Virus record (IMG/VR): IMGVR_UViG_3300011116_000526
Coordinates: 1-39,754 of that record
Source: a virus
Length of the DNA stretch: 39,754 nt
Direction: 5' to 3' (one strand)
Position 1 is the stretch's first letter. Every line of letters begins with the position of its first letter. The translations under genes and the position numbers were made by a program. This document shows positions 1 through 7,688 of this stretch, one piece after another. Below the pieces are notes generated by a model. It saw only the letters and a list, made by a program, of their open reading frames with translations, ran no database searches and had not been told where the DNA came from.

Positions 1-183
1 GGCTCATCTACTGGCAGTGTTGAGATTAAAGACGGTGGGTCGAGTGGAACAAGTAAGTTCATCATTAACACGGTTGCTAATGGTGAAACCTTTGCTGTAC
101 TTATTCCTGCTAATGGTGTTTGGTGTAAGACAAGTGCTTACGCCACACTAACTAACGCCAAAGTCACGGTGTTTTATGGCTAA
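1..183 (+). CDS. C-terminal end of a small phage virion-type protein (partial)
   Basis: The reading frame is open from the first base and ends in TAA at 181-183, giving the last 60 residues of a protein whose start lies outside the window. The visible part is rich in Gly, Ser, Thr and Val with alternating hydrophobic residues (for example KFIINTVANGETFAVLIPA), which suggests a beta-rich fold. No catalytic motif is visible. Its stop overlaps the next start by eight bases (ATGGCTAA), so it belongs to the same translationally coupled series as the following small genes. Phage structural or decoration-like protein is an inference from context only. Confidence 0.6.
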   Translation, partial: GSSTGSVEIKDGGSSGTSKFIINTVANGETFAVLIPANGVWCKTSAYATLTNAKVTVFYG

Positions 184-463
184 GGCCAAAGGGATGGGAA
201 TTGCCACTTCAGTGAAGTCAGGCAATTTCCGCCCTACGAAACAGGGTGCTGGCATGACTGAGAAAGGCGTTGCAGCTTATCGCAAGGCCAATCCGGGCAG
301 CAAACTTAAGACGGCTGTGACCAGTGATAACCCTGGCCCGAAAGATGCTGCACGCAGGAAGTCTTTCTGTGCGCGATCAGCCGGCCAGATGAAGCAATTC
401 CCTGAAGCAGCAAAAGATCCCAATAGCCGCATACGGCAGGCAAGACGTAGATGGAAGTGCTAA
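176..463 (+). CDS. Small basic phage protein, DUF6321-like
   Basis: A 95-residue, strongly basic protein. The middle reads ANPGSKLKTAVTSDNPGPK, followed by AARRKSFCARSAGQMK and a C-terminus rich in Arg and Lys ending RRRWKC. The RRKSFCAR core and the ANPGSKLKTAV segment are the pattern I associate with the DUF6321 group of small phage and cyanophage proteins; the assignment is from memory of the family. It has no membrane segment. The basic charge fits nucleic-acid or capsid contact, but the function is unknown. The start overlaps the upstream stop by eight bases and the next gene begins directly after its TAA. Confidence 0.75.
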   Translation: MAKAKGMGIATSVKSGNFRPTKQGAGMTEKGVAAYRKANPGSKLKTAVTSDNPGPKDAARRKSFCARSAGQMKQFPEAAKDPNSRIRQARRRWKC

Positions 464-715
464 ATGGATACCGGCGCTCTTATTTGGAATTTAATCACAT
501 CATTCTTTGTGGGTCTGGTGATGTTCATGCTTAAGCAAGCTTCAGATGAACAGAAGCGCATCCAGATCCTACTGAATAGAACCCGGGAGGAAATTGCCCG
601 TGATCACATCACTCGTGCAGAAGTTCGTGCAGACCTTGAAAGAATCATGGAAAGGTTTGACGCAGGTATTGGCAGGTTGGAAGCAAAAATTGATGCCCTC
701 GCTGAAAGGAAATGA
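464..715 (+). CDS. Small membrane protein with C-terminal coiled coil
   Basis: An 83-residue protein. Residues about 6-24 (LIWNLITSFFVGLVMFML) form one hydrophobic transmembrane segment. The rest is charged and strongly helical (KQASDEQKRIQILLNRTREE and onward, then LERIMERFDAGIGRLEAKIDAL), typical of a coiled coil. This architecture resembles the products of 17352 and 17633 in this window, and phage small holin-like or spanin-like proteins often look like this. It lies far from the lysozyme, so a lysis role is only a guess. The start follows the upstream stop with no gap and GGAAG precedes it. Confidence 0.7.
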   Translation: MDTGALIWNLITSFFVGLVMFMLKQASDEQKRIQILLNRTREEIARDHITRAEVRADLERIMERFDAGIGRLEAKIDALAERK

Positions 716-963
716 TGATGGAAAATGATCCTCGTAAAGGCCGTGGGCGCCATGGCGACACGAACTACAACCCTAATTACGATCTTGTACCCACCCAGAA
801 AGAACGTGGTGCGATGCAACAAGAAGTAGAGGATGCCAAGCTCCGCAAGATGGACCAGCGCCCAAACCTCGGCAGGATGTTTAAAAAGGGCGGTTATGTA
901 TCAGCCGCTGATGGTTGCGCTAAACGTGGCAAGACCAAAGGCACAATGGTCGTGATGAAGTAA
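712..963 (+). CDS. Small phage protein with C-terminal DGCAKRGKTKG motif
   Basis: An 83-residue hydrophilic protein starting at a run of three ATG codons; an SD-like AAGGAA sits immediately before them, so the true start may be the second or third ATG. The start overlaps the upstream TGA (ATGA). The N-terminal half is Asn, Asp and Arg rich. The C-terminus reads KKGGYVSAADGCAKRGKTKG and is the first of three consecutive or near-consecutive genes ending in a DGxAxRGKTxG element. I know similar tails from small proteins of environmental phages, but no function is established. A 22-bp palindrome begins at the last base pair of the stop region. Confidence 0.75.
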   Translation: MMMENDPRKGRGRHGDTNYNPNYDLVPTQKERGAMQQEVEDAKLRKMDQRPNLGRMFKKGGYVSAADGCAKRGKTKGTMVVMK

Positions 964-983
964 TTCCGCCCATGGGCGGAATT
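962..983 (+). repeat. 22-bp perfect palindrome, copy 1 (intergenic)
   Basis: The sequence AATTCCGCCCA is followed directly by its exact reverse complement, giving a perfect 22-bp palindrome between the stop at 961-963 and the SD of the next gene. The identical 22 bp occurs again at 27743-27764 inside a coding region. As RNA it would fold into a nine-base-pair stem with a CATG loop. A T-rich tail is essentially absent (only TTT), so a terminator role is weakly supported. Confidence 0.9.
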
Positions 984-1005
984 TGCTACTAAAGTAGGGG
1001 GTAGT

Positions 1006-1968
1006 ATGAAGAAGCGCAGGCGTTTCCAAGAGGGTGGCGACATTCCTGATATTGATCGGGAGCCACTAAGGGATAGCAGCGGCGAGATTGTTAGGGATAG
1101 TAGCGGTGAGGCCATTATGTCTGGCAGCACGCCAAAGAAACCCTTGCGCCAAGTTATGTCTGAAATGGATGACCAGCAGGGCATAGACCTTAGCAACATA
1201 CGTAAAGCCGAGTCTGCGCCGGTACGAACCGCTCGTATTGAATCAAAAGGTGATACAGATCTTGCTGAGCCTAGTACGGCCGGTTTTTCTCGTACGCCTT
1301 TGAAAACCGCGGCCCCAAAAGTTGAAGCGAAGCCCAAGGCAGAAGTTAAGTCGCAGCCCAAAGCAGAGGTGAAGCCACCGCCCAAGGTGGATGTTAAGGC
1401 TGAGATTGAGAGACTTAAGGCATATGACAAACCGCTTGAAGGGGTATACCCAGAGGCGGCACTTATTGGCGGACCGGGCTTGAAAGCCTTACGGACAATG
1501 CTTTCAGGCGCCGGAAGTAAGGCAGCAACGCAAGCAGCGAAGCCTCGTGTAGAGCCAAAGATTACACAAGAAGCAGCAAAGGTGACACCAAAGAAACCTG
1601 GTGCTGATTATTACTACGGAGCTAACTCGCCCAAGATGGCAGAGAAGCCTGGTGCCATGACAACAAAACCGTCACAAGGCGGAGAGCTTGCTACCAAGGG
1701 CGAGCTAGTTACCAAGGGAAGCGATCTGGCGAAGCGTCGTGAAGCCATGGCGCAGTTAGAATCACCTCGCAGGCGGCTACCCTTTGAGAAGGACATGGGC
1801 AAGGCTAGGCTTGAGACTCAGGCTAACAAGCGCAGGCAGCTTGGTGGATCTAGCCGCAGTAGCGATGTGATTGAGATGGGCATGAAGCGCGGCGGCAAAG
1901 TAGGATCAGCATCGAGCCGTGGCGATGGTATTGCAAAGCGCGGCAAAACACGCGGAAAGTATATCTGA
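1006..1968 (+). CDS. Lys/Pro-rich low-complexity phage protein with RGKTRGK tail
   Basis: A 320-residue hydrophilic protein. It opens with MKKRRRFQEGGDIPD, contains a duplicated REPLRDSSGEIVRDSSGE stretch, then Lys/Pro/Glu repeats around residues 105-135 (KAEVKSQPKAEVKPPPKVDV), and a second low-complexity segment near 195-245. The C-terminus reads KRGGKVGSASSRGDGIAKRG followed by KTRGKYI, the same tail motif as its neighbours. No enzymatic domain is visible. The start is supported by GGGGG about seven bases upstream. It overlaps the next gene by TGATG. Its role is unknown; a flexible virion-associated or scaffold-like protein is possible. Confidence 0.75.
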   Translation: MKKRRRFQEGGDIPDIDREPLRDSSGEIVRDSSGEAIMSGSTPKKPLRQVMSEMDDQQGIDLSNIRKAESAPVRTARIESKGDTDLAEPSTAGFSRTPLKTAAPKVEAKPKAEVKSQPKAEVKPPPKVDVKAEIERLKAYDKPLEGVYPEAALIGGPGLKALRTMLSGAGSKAATQAAKPRVEPKITQEAAKVTPKKPGADYYYGANSPKMAEKPGAMTTKPSQGGELATKGELVTKGSDLAKRREAMAQLESPRRRLPFEKDMGKARLETQANKRRQLGGSSRSSDVIEMGMKRGGKVGSASSRGDGIAKRGKTRGKYI

Positions 1969-2333
1969 TGGATAAAATTGGACGTGTAATGAAAGAGTTC
2001 AAGGAGGGAAAACTTAAGTCCTCCTCTGGGCAGAAAGTAACTAACCCCAAACAAGCCATAGCCATTGGCATATCGGAGCAAAAAGCTATGAAAGGTTACA
2101 AAGCGGGCGGAGAGCCCAAAGCAATGGTCAAGAAAGAAGTTGCCTTTATGAAAGCCAAAGGCGCACCTAAGTCGATGGTCAAGCATGAGATGGCCGAGAT
2201 GAAGGGCATGAAAGCCGGCGGCATGACCAAGATGGGCGCAGTAAAGACTGCCGCTCCAAGCAGAGACGGTGTTGCATCAAAAGGCAAGACAAAAGGCAAG
2301 ATGGTCAAAATGCGTATGGGCGGTTGTGCGTAG
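1968..2333 (+). CDS. DUF6496-like small phage protein
   Basis: A 121-residue Lys/Met-rich protein. Residues 1-36 (MDKIGRVMKEFKEGKLKSSS, then GQKVTNPKQAIAIGISEQ) match the pattern I know as DUF6496, found in many phage and bacterial small proteins. Two related segments follow: PKAMVKKEVAFMKAKGAPKS and MVKHEMAEMKGMKAGG. The C-terminus has SRDGVASKGKTKGKMVKM, a degenerate copy of the DGxAxRGKTxG tail found in the two genes upstream. The gene starts in a TGATG overlap with its neighbour. Function unknown. Confidence 0.8.
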   Translation: MDKIGRVMKEFKEGKLKSSSGQKVTNPKQAIAIGISEQKAMKGYKAGGEPKAMVKKEVAFMKAKGAPKSMVKHEMAEMKGMKAGGMTKMGAVKTAAPSRDGVASKGKTKGKMVKMRMGGCA

Positions 2334-2345
2334 TTAGGTTGAACC

Positions 2346-5300
2346 ATGGGAACACGGGCGGAGCTAGAGTGGCTTCTAGCTAATGGATTAGGCTGGCTTG
2401 TTGATGCCATGGGAGGACCATCGGCATTTCAAGACTCGCCTCCACCACCTCCTCCTGTATACGAACCTCCCCCTCCACCCGTATACCAACCACCCCCGCC
2501 CGTATACGAACCGCCACCACCGCCTCCGCCCGTATACGAGCCCCCACCACCGCCGCCTCCTCCCCCGGTTTATGAACCACCGGTTTATTACGAACCGCCT
2601 GTTTATTACGAGCCCCCACCACCGGCGGCAACAAGTGTTGCAGAGCTTGCCTTTAGCTATGGATTGCCATATCACATAGCCAATACCATAGTGTCACAAT
2701 ATCCTGGAGTGACATTAGGTGATGCGTTAAGTATTTATAACTCTCAGTATCTATCACCACCCCCACCACCACCTCCACCTCCACCCCCACCACCGCCACC
2801 CCCACCACCGCCACCACCCCCTCCGCCACCACCGCCGCCTGCACCACCACCTCCTCCGCCAGGACCAACGGCTGAGCAAATTGCAGAGGCTGAGCGCATA
2901 GCCGCAGAACAGGCAGCAGAAGCGGCGTATTACGAAGAGGAAAGGCAAAGACTTGCTGCTGAAGAAGCTGCAAGAAGGGCTGCTGCTGCGGCAGTGGAAG
3001 AGGAAGAAAGGATCAGGGAGTTAGAAAGACTTGCTGAGGCAGAGCGTTATGCTCAGACGCAAGAAGAGCAACGAAGGATTGCAGAAGCTCAAAGGATAGC
3101 CCAGGAGCAAGCTGCCGCTGCTGAGGCAAAGAGAATAAGGCTTGAACAAGAAGCTGCTGCTGCCGCCGCTGCTCAGGCTGCTGCTCTTTTAGAGATGCAA
3201 AAGGCTGCCGCCGAAGCCGCTGCAAAAGCAGAGGCTGAAGCACAGGCTGCAAAAGATCTTGCTGCTAAACAAGAGGCTGAACGCCTAGCGGCATATTATG
3301 AAGAACAACAAAAGCTAGCCGCAGAAGAGGCAAAAAGAGTAGAAGAGGCCCAAGCTCTTGCCGTGGCGCAGGGGACTGAAGCATTCCAAAAACAGCTCCA
3401 AGAGGCGGCCGGAAAGCTTTTACAAAATGGTGTTGGCGTCGATGAATTAAGGGCCATGGCCATCGATGACCTCAAAATCAATCCCAGTATTGTGGATAAG
3501 GTTCTAGCGAATGTAGTTGGCACCAAGACGCCAGAGCAGTTAGTAACAGATATTCTTGGGTTTAAAACAGAAATCGCAGGGAAACCTGGTGAATACAATA
3601 TTGATGTAGGCAAGATTGTTAATTACGCCAATCAAAACAAGCTGCCCTATACAAACGTCATCAATGATTTAAAAAGTACGCTGCCATCATTGACGCTGGA
3701 CATGCTGGTTTATGAAAACGACCGGCAGGTACTTAGTAAAATTGCGGATGACAAGGGACAGATAGGCTTTATCCCGGCGGTAACGCAAGCCATTAAAGAA
3801 GGTGTAGAGATACAGAATCTCTCCAAATTCTTTGGCAAGACAACGACAGAATTTACAGACATGCTGAGGGCCAACCTTGGCCCGGTTGCCGTGGCTTTAC
3901 GTAGTGCAAATATCAACCCAGAAAATAGCTTGTATGACTTAGCTGGTATTGATAAGAGCGGAACCACGGAAGTTCTGAAGACGGCGGATCTGCAAACAGG
4001 ATTAAATAAGTTAGCCAATACATCAGGCCAGATACCTCTTGATAAGGCACTTATTTATGCACAGGAAAACAGTCTGTCAAATAACAGATTGGCAGAGCTG
4101 CTTGGCATAGAGCCAACGGTTATTAATGACTTCCAAACAAGCCAGCGCATACAAACTGACCTTAACAAGCTTGCGGATAGTTCTGGTGCAATACCTTTTG
4201 ATAAGGCTATTAATTACGCCACAAGCCAAGAGATGAGCTTGGATGATTTGGCCAAATATCTCGGTGTAACTACAGACAAGCTAACAAAGTACCAAGATGA
4301 TCAGAAGATAAGATCCGGGTTGGATCTTGCTTCAGGAGAAGATAAGCAGCTTAGTTACGATGAAATACTGAAGTTTGCTTTAGACAATAAAATCAATCTG
4401 TCTGATCTGGTTAATTACATTGGGACCGAAGAAACAAGGACCGATTTACTTAAAGGTATTAATGATTACGTTGCGGCCAAGGAAGCTGATGCGAAACTAA
4501 CACCGCAAGAGAGATTGCTTGGCCAGCTTAATACGATTACGGATAACGGAAGCAAGAGCGGTACATGGGACAAGAACCGGGGTTGGGAGCATCACTCAAC
4601 CAAGATGGCGGATTATCTTGCCAATTATGGGATCAAGGATTTGTCTCAGGTTGGAACGCGCCAAGAAGTTCGATCGCTACCAAAAACAACCACCGTTCAG
4701 GATGGTAATGATTTCCGTGCTGTTGAAGGTGAAGAAGCAACCAACGTTATTGTTTACTACGACAAACTGACCGGAAAAGAGTTACAAGCCGTACCAACGA
4801 CCCAGAATAATGGTATGTGGGAGTTTGGGTCAGAAGGCGAGGGCTCTGGAAGTACAGGCTATTTCCTTGGTCCGGTGCAAGGTGGTGGTGCGGGTATAAC
4901 TAGCTCATGGCGAGAGAAGTATGGGGCGCAAGAGTACGCACTGCCAGTGGCTATCGTTGCAGCGGTTGCTGCACCTTATTTACTTCCTGAGCTTATTGGA
5001 ACGGCGGTTGGTGGTGTTGAATTAGCCGCTCTAGGCGGGGAAATGACCGCTGGCACTGGTCTCACAGGGATGCTCATGTCTGCCGGCATGTCGGCTCCTG
5101 CCGCTTCACTGACTGCATCAACCATGGCGAAAGGTATTTATAACGGGCTTGTAGCAGAAGCTACGGGTGGTGATTTCAATAAAGGATTTATTGCTGGCGG
5201 TGTTGCACCTGCTGTAGGTCAACAAGTCACAAACATCGTTTACGACAACTTACTTGGAACGATGGACAAGACGGCAGCGATTGCTGTAGCGCGTGCGGCC

Positions 5301-6710
5301 GGAAGCGCCGTTGGACAATTGGTTGCAAAAGGCGAAATTAATATAGCGCAAGCTCTTACTACCGCAGCCATGCCTACGGTAACCAAGGCTATTGTTGATG
5401 CCACAAATGGTGTGGTAACAGAAAATCAAGCCAAGTTCTTGGCGCAAACAGTGTTTAGTGGCGGCAATAACATCACGGCCATGGCTAGCAATCCGCTAGC
5501 AGTTTTGAACTTTGTTCAGCAGAACAAGGGCCTTATTGACGAAATAGCCTCTGGTATAAACCCAACAAAAACAACAAACCCAATTAATTTAAGTGCGCTT
5601 GATAACACGCAAACAAAATATCTGTCAGACGCAGGCGGGTTGATATACCCTGGTTCAACAATAGATCCGTCAAAAGGTACGGATGTAGCGGCGGTTGGCG
5701 ATGTACTGAGCTCCGTTAAATGGTCAGATGGATCGGGTGCCGAAGCTGTTGTTCAAACAGGCCCGGCTCAGTTAACCGTTTATGGTGTAAGAGGCGCCAT
5801 AGATCCGCTTGATATCACTGATGAGATTGGTGTACCAGTCAAAAAGCTTGTGGAAACCACTACGCCGCCGGCCACGGGTATTCCTGGACCAGCAACCGAA
5901 ACGATGACGCCTGCAACGACTGGCCCAATCTCGTTAGTGCCTACAGTGCCGACTACCGGTCCCGCTACAGGCCCAACTTCCGTGCCTTCAACGGGTCCAA
6001 CCACTGGTCCCACTGCCGGCCCTACGACCATACCGTCCACAGGTCCGACTACAGGACCAGCAACTGGACCTACTACTGGACCTGGCACTGGCCCCGGAAC
6101 GGGCCCCGGCACTGGACCTGGCACTGGACCTGGCACTGGACCTGGCACTGGCCCTGGAGCCGTTCCTGGAACAGGACCTGGCACTGGAATAGTTACCGGC
6201 CCAGGAACAGAAGTGGTAACGACACCTCCTGGTTCAGAAACTCCTATAACAGGACCTACAACTCCACCAGTAGTTACTCCTCCGCCGGTGATTACGCCAC
6301 CACCGGTAGTCACGCCAGCGCCTGTTACACCGCCTACGGTAACACCGCCAACAGTTACCCCGGCCCCGGTAGTAACGCCGCCCCCGGTAGTAACGCCGGC
6401 ACCGGTTACGCCACCACCTGTGATTATTCCTCCGCCGGTTATTATTCCACCGCCGATTACGCCACCGATAATTACACCACCCCTAGTGACACCGGCACCG
6501 ACGGGTGACAAAATAACGTATCCAGATGTTTTGCCACCAGAGCTAGGTGATTACTATGGAATACCTTATCCAAATTATCTGAGGCCACTGACGCCTTATA
6601 TGCCACTAGGTTTAGCGGCCCTCTTGGGAGAAAATTATGTTACGCAGCCGAGGTATGGGAGCAATCAACCCTTCCAAAATGCCGAAGGGATCTTTACGTT
6701 CCCGACGTGA
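2346..6710 (+). CDS. Giant proline-rich, coiled-coil, repeat-containing phage protein
   Basis: A 1454-residue protein with a visibly modular build. Residues 28-95 are PPPPVYEPP repeats. Around residue 138 there are 28 consecutive prolines. Residues about 175-360 form an Ala/Glu-rich TolA-like helical rod. Residues about 365-700 hold five or six related helical units of roughly 45-60 residues (for example LNKLADSSGAIPFDKAINYA and LNKLANTSGQIPLDKALIYA). Residues about 865-1040 are Gly/Ala-rich and hydrophobic. The last part has xTGP tetrapeptide repeats and then PPPVVTP repeats. It ends with a short Tyr/Pro-rich tail. The start has AGGT upstream. The family is unknown to me; an elongated virion rod, fibre or internal protein is an inference. 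Confidence 0.8.
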   Translation: MGTRAELEWLLANGLGWLVDAMGGPSAFQDSPPPPPPVYEPPPPPVYQPPPPVYEPPPPPPPVYEPPPPPPPPPVYEPPVYYEPPVYYEPPPPAATSVAELAFSYGLPYHIANTIVSQYPGVTLGDALSIYNSQYLSPPPPPPPPPPPPPPPPPPPPPPPPPPPPAPPPPPPGPTAEQIAEAERIAAEQAAEAAYYEEERQRLAAEEAARRAAAAAVEEEERIRELERLAEAERYAQTQEEQRRIAEAQRIAQEQAAAAEAKRIRLEQEAAAAAAAQAAALLEMQKAAAEAAAKAEAEAQAAKDLAAKQEAERLAAYYEEQQKLAAEEAKRVEEAQALAVAQGTEAFQKQLQEAAGKLLQNGVGVDELRAMAIDDLKINPSIVDKVLANVVGTKTPEQLVTDILGFKTEIAGKPGEYNIDVGKIVNYANQNKLPYTNVINDLKSTLPSLTLDMLVYENDRQVLSKIADDKGQIGFIPAVTQAIKEGVEIQNLSKFFGKTTTEFTDMLRANLGPVAVALRSANINPENSLYDLAGIDKSGTTEVLKTADLQTGLNKLANTSGQIPLDKALIYAQENSLSNNRLAELLGIEPTVINDFQTSQRIQTDLNKLADSSGAIPFDKAINYATSQEMSLDDLAKYLGVTTDKLTKYQDDQKIRSGLDLASGEDKQLSYDEILKFALDNKINLSDLVNYIGTEETRTDLLKGINDYVAAKEADAKLTPQERLLGQLNTITDNGSKSGTWDKNRGWEHHSTKMADYLANYGIKDLSQVGTRQEVRSLPKTTTVQDGNDFRAVEGEEATNVIVYYDKLTGKELQAVPTTQNNGMWEFGSEGEGSGSTGYFLGPVQGGGAGITSSWREKYGAQEYALPVAIVAAVAAPYLLPELIGTAVGGVELAALGGEMTAGTGLTGMLMSAGMSAPAASLTASTMAKGIYNGLVAEATGGDFNKGFIAGGVAPAVGQQVTNIVYDNLLGTMDKTAAIAVARAAGSAVGQLVAKGEINIAQALTTAAMPTVTKAIVDATNGVVTENQAKFLAQTVFSGGNNITAMASNPLAVLNFVQQNKGLIDEIASGINPTKTTNPINLSALDNTQTKYLSDAGGLIYPGSTIDPSKGTDVAAVGDVLSSVKWSDGSGAEAVVQTGPAQLTVYGVRGAIDPLDITDEIGVPVKKLVETTTPPATGIPGPATETMTPATTGPISLVPTVPTTGPATGPTSVPSTGPTTGPTAGPTTIPSTGPTTGPATGPTTGPGTGPGTGPGTGPGTGPGTGPGTGPGAVPGTGPGTGIVTGPGTEVVTTPPGSETPITGPTTPPVVTPPPVITPPPVVTPAPVTPPTVTPPTVTPAPVVTPPPVVTPAPVTPPPVIIPPPVIIPPPITPPIITPPLVTPAPTGDKITYPDVLPPELGDYYGIPYPNYLRPLTPYMPLGLAALLGENYVTQPRYGSNQPFQNAEGIFTFPT
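2758..2868 (+). repeat. CCN-repeat encoding polyproline
   Basis: A run of CCN codons encodes 28 prolines, one alanine and six more prolines. All four proline codons are mixed (CCA, CCC, CCG, CCT), so this is not a pure trinucleotide slippage tract; the protein-level repeat appears maintained while third positions drift. Upstream, at about 2450-2620, a looser repeat of CCCGTATACGAACC-like units encodes PVYEPP blocks. Confidence 0.9.
6108..6155 (+). repeat. 12-bp tandem repeat (xTGP-coding)
   Basis: Three exact copies of GGCACTGGACCT are followed by one variant (GGCACTGGCCCT). They lie inside a longer degenerate array, about 5950-6200, that encodes TTGP, ATGP and GTGP tetrapeptides near the C-terminus of the 1454-residue protein. 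The nearly identical copies imply recent expansion, in contrast to the diverged flanking units. Confidence 0.85.
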
Positions 6711-6921
6711 CAACACGGACTTCATGCAATACAAAGAAGGTGGTAAGGTGTCTAAGGTCAATGAAGCAGGTAATTACACCAAGCCAACCATGCGTAAGAA
6801 CTTGTTTAACCAGATTAAAAGCGCGGCGGTTCAAGGCACAGGGGCAGGAAAATGGTCCGCGAGAAAAAGTCAATTGTTAGCCAAACGATATAAAGCTGCC
6901 GGAGGCGGCTATAGGGACTAA
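6637..6921 (+). CDS. Small basic phage protein (NEAGNYTKPT...WSARKSQLLAK family)
   Basis: A 94-residue basic protein whose core VNEAGNYTKPTMRKNLFNQI and tail GKWSARKSQLLAKRYKAAGG form a pattern I recognise from many phage small proteins (similar to DUF5872); the function of that family is unknown. It contains the KEGGKV element seen in other virion-region proteins here. The chosen ATG at 6637 lies 74 bases inside the upstream gene and is backed by GGGAG at a six-base spacing; a later ATG at 6655 has a poorly spaced SD. An endonuclease gene follows one base after its stop. Confidence 0.75.
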   Translation: MLRSRGMGAINPSKMPKGSLRSRRDNTDFMQYKEGGKVSKVNEAGNYTKPTMRKNLFNQIKSAAVQGTGAGKWSARKSQLLAKRYKAAGGGYRD

Positions 6922-6922
6922 A

Positions 6923-7447
6923 ATGCCATACGCTACAAATGAAAAACGGCGAGCCGCAGAGGCAAAGAAGCGCGAAATGAATTTGCTAGCTAATGGCAAT
7001 GCAAAACTATGCACAAAGTGTTTTACCATGAAGCCGGTCGAATTGTTTAGAAGTCGCGGCGGATCAAATGCGCACCTTTTGAAAAGTGTATGCAACAAGT
7101 GCTTATATGAAGCTCACCGAACTTGGACAGAAAAAAACTCAGATCGTGTTCAAGAGTATCGCAATAAAGATAGCTGGACGCTTGCAAAACGATGTGCGCG
7201 TCGAGGCATAACGCCAGAACAATTGATTGACCGTTACGAACGCCAAGAAGAGTGTTGCGCAATATGCAAGAAGGAGGTAGCTCTAATAGATAGTGCTATT
7301 GATCATAACCATGACACCGGAGAGTTTCGCGGTGTATTGTGTAAACAATGCAATCGAGCGCTAGGTATGTTTAAAGATAGCCCAAATATTTTACGAAACG
7401 CCGTAGAATATCTTGAAGCCTTTGGGAGTTACGGGGATGGTGATTAA
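6923..7447 (+). CDS. Recombination endonuclease VII-like HNH nuclease
   Basis: A 174-residue protein. The N-terminal half carries two CxxC pairs (C30/C33 and C57/C60), likely a zinc ribbon. The C-terminal half has CCAIC at 111-115, then DHNHDTGEFRGVLCKQCN at about 127-144, the signature of the endonuclease VII family, followed by the NxxxxLRNAVEYL-type tail. Family members cut branched DNA or act as free-standing homing nucleases. It sits alone among virion genes, one base after one gene and overlapping the next, so a homing-type insertion is likelier than a T4-like resolvase role. Cutting specificity cannot be read from the sequence. Confidence 0.88.
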   Translation: MPYATNEKRRAAEAKKREMNLLANGNAKLCTKCFTMKPVELFRSRGGSNAHLLKSVCNKCLYEAHRTWTEKNSDRVQEYRNKDSWTLAKRCARRGITPEQLIDRYERQEECCAICKKEVALIDSAIDHNHDTGEFRGVLCKQCNRALGMFKDSPNILRNAVEYLEAFGSYGDGD

Positions 7448-7688
7448 AGCTCCGCAGCAATCTTTGAAAGCCTGGGGAGACCAAAAGTGGCGAACACGAA
7501 GTGGTAAAAGGTCATCAGATACTGGCGAACGTTATCTGCCAGAGGCGGCGATCAAATCTCTTTCACCAGCAGAATATGCAGCAACAACAAGAGCAAAACG
7601 CGCAGGAAAAGCCAAAGGAAAGCAATTTGTTGCTCAACCAAAAGCAATTGCAAAAAAGGTGGCCCCTTTTAGGAAGATAGGAAAGTGA
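7437..7688 (+). CDS. Small basic phage protein (PPQ...W...GERYLPEAAIKSL family)
   Basis: An 83-residue basic protein, MVIKAPQQSLKAWGDQKWRT at the start and GERYLPEAAIKSLSPAEYAA in the middle, with a Lys-rich end. I recognise this pattern from many environmental phages, where it is conserved but uncharacterised. The ATG at 7437 is chosen because GGGAG lies eight bases upstream; the longer frame would need a TTG at 7413 with no SD. The start overlaps the end of the endonuclease gene by 11 bases and the stop forms a GTGA overlap with the next small gene. Confidence 0.75.
   Translation: MVIKAPQQSLKAWGDQKWRTRSGKRSSDTGERYLPEAAIKSLSPAEYAATTRAKRAGKAKGKQFVAQPKAIAKKVAPFRKIGK

Noticed and set aside
962-983. 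Palindrome as a simple transcription terminator
   Set aside because: It has only three T after the stem, and the second identical copy lies in mid-gene, where termination would be harmful.
894-1430. 178-residue Ser/Leu-rich frame on the - strand
   Set aside because: It lies opposite the Lys/Pro-rich + strand gene, has no SD and no protein-like pattern, and would break the operon layout.
2388-2973. Arg/Trp- and Val-rich - strand frames opposite the polyproline region
   Set aside because: CCN repeats read backwards give GGN and related codons; composition is an artefact of the repeat.
4519-4770. 83-residue + strand frame inside the giant gene
   Set aside because: It is out of frame with a long, clearly coding sequence, with no SD and no family resemblance.
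5950-6200. Collagen-like repeat
   Set aside because: The unit is a tetrapeptide (xTGP), so Gly is not at every third residue and a triple helix is not expected.
5780-6511. 243-residue Gly/Val/Pro-rich frame on the - strand
   Set aside because: It is the mirror of the xTGP and PPVVTP repeats of the + strand gene; repeat codons leave the opposite strand free of stops.
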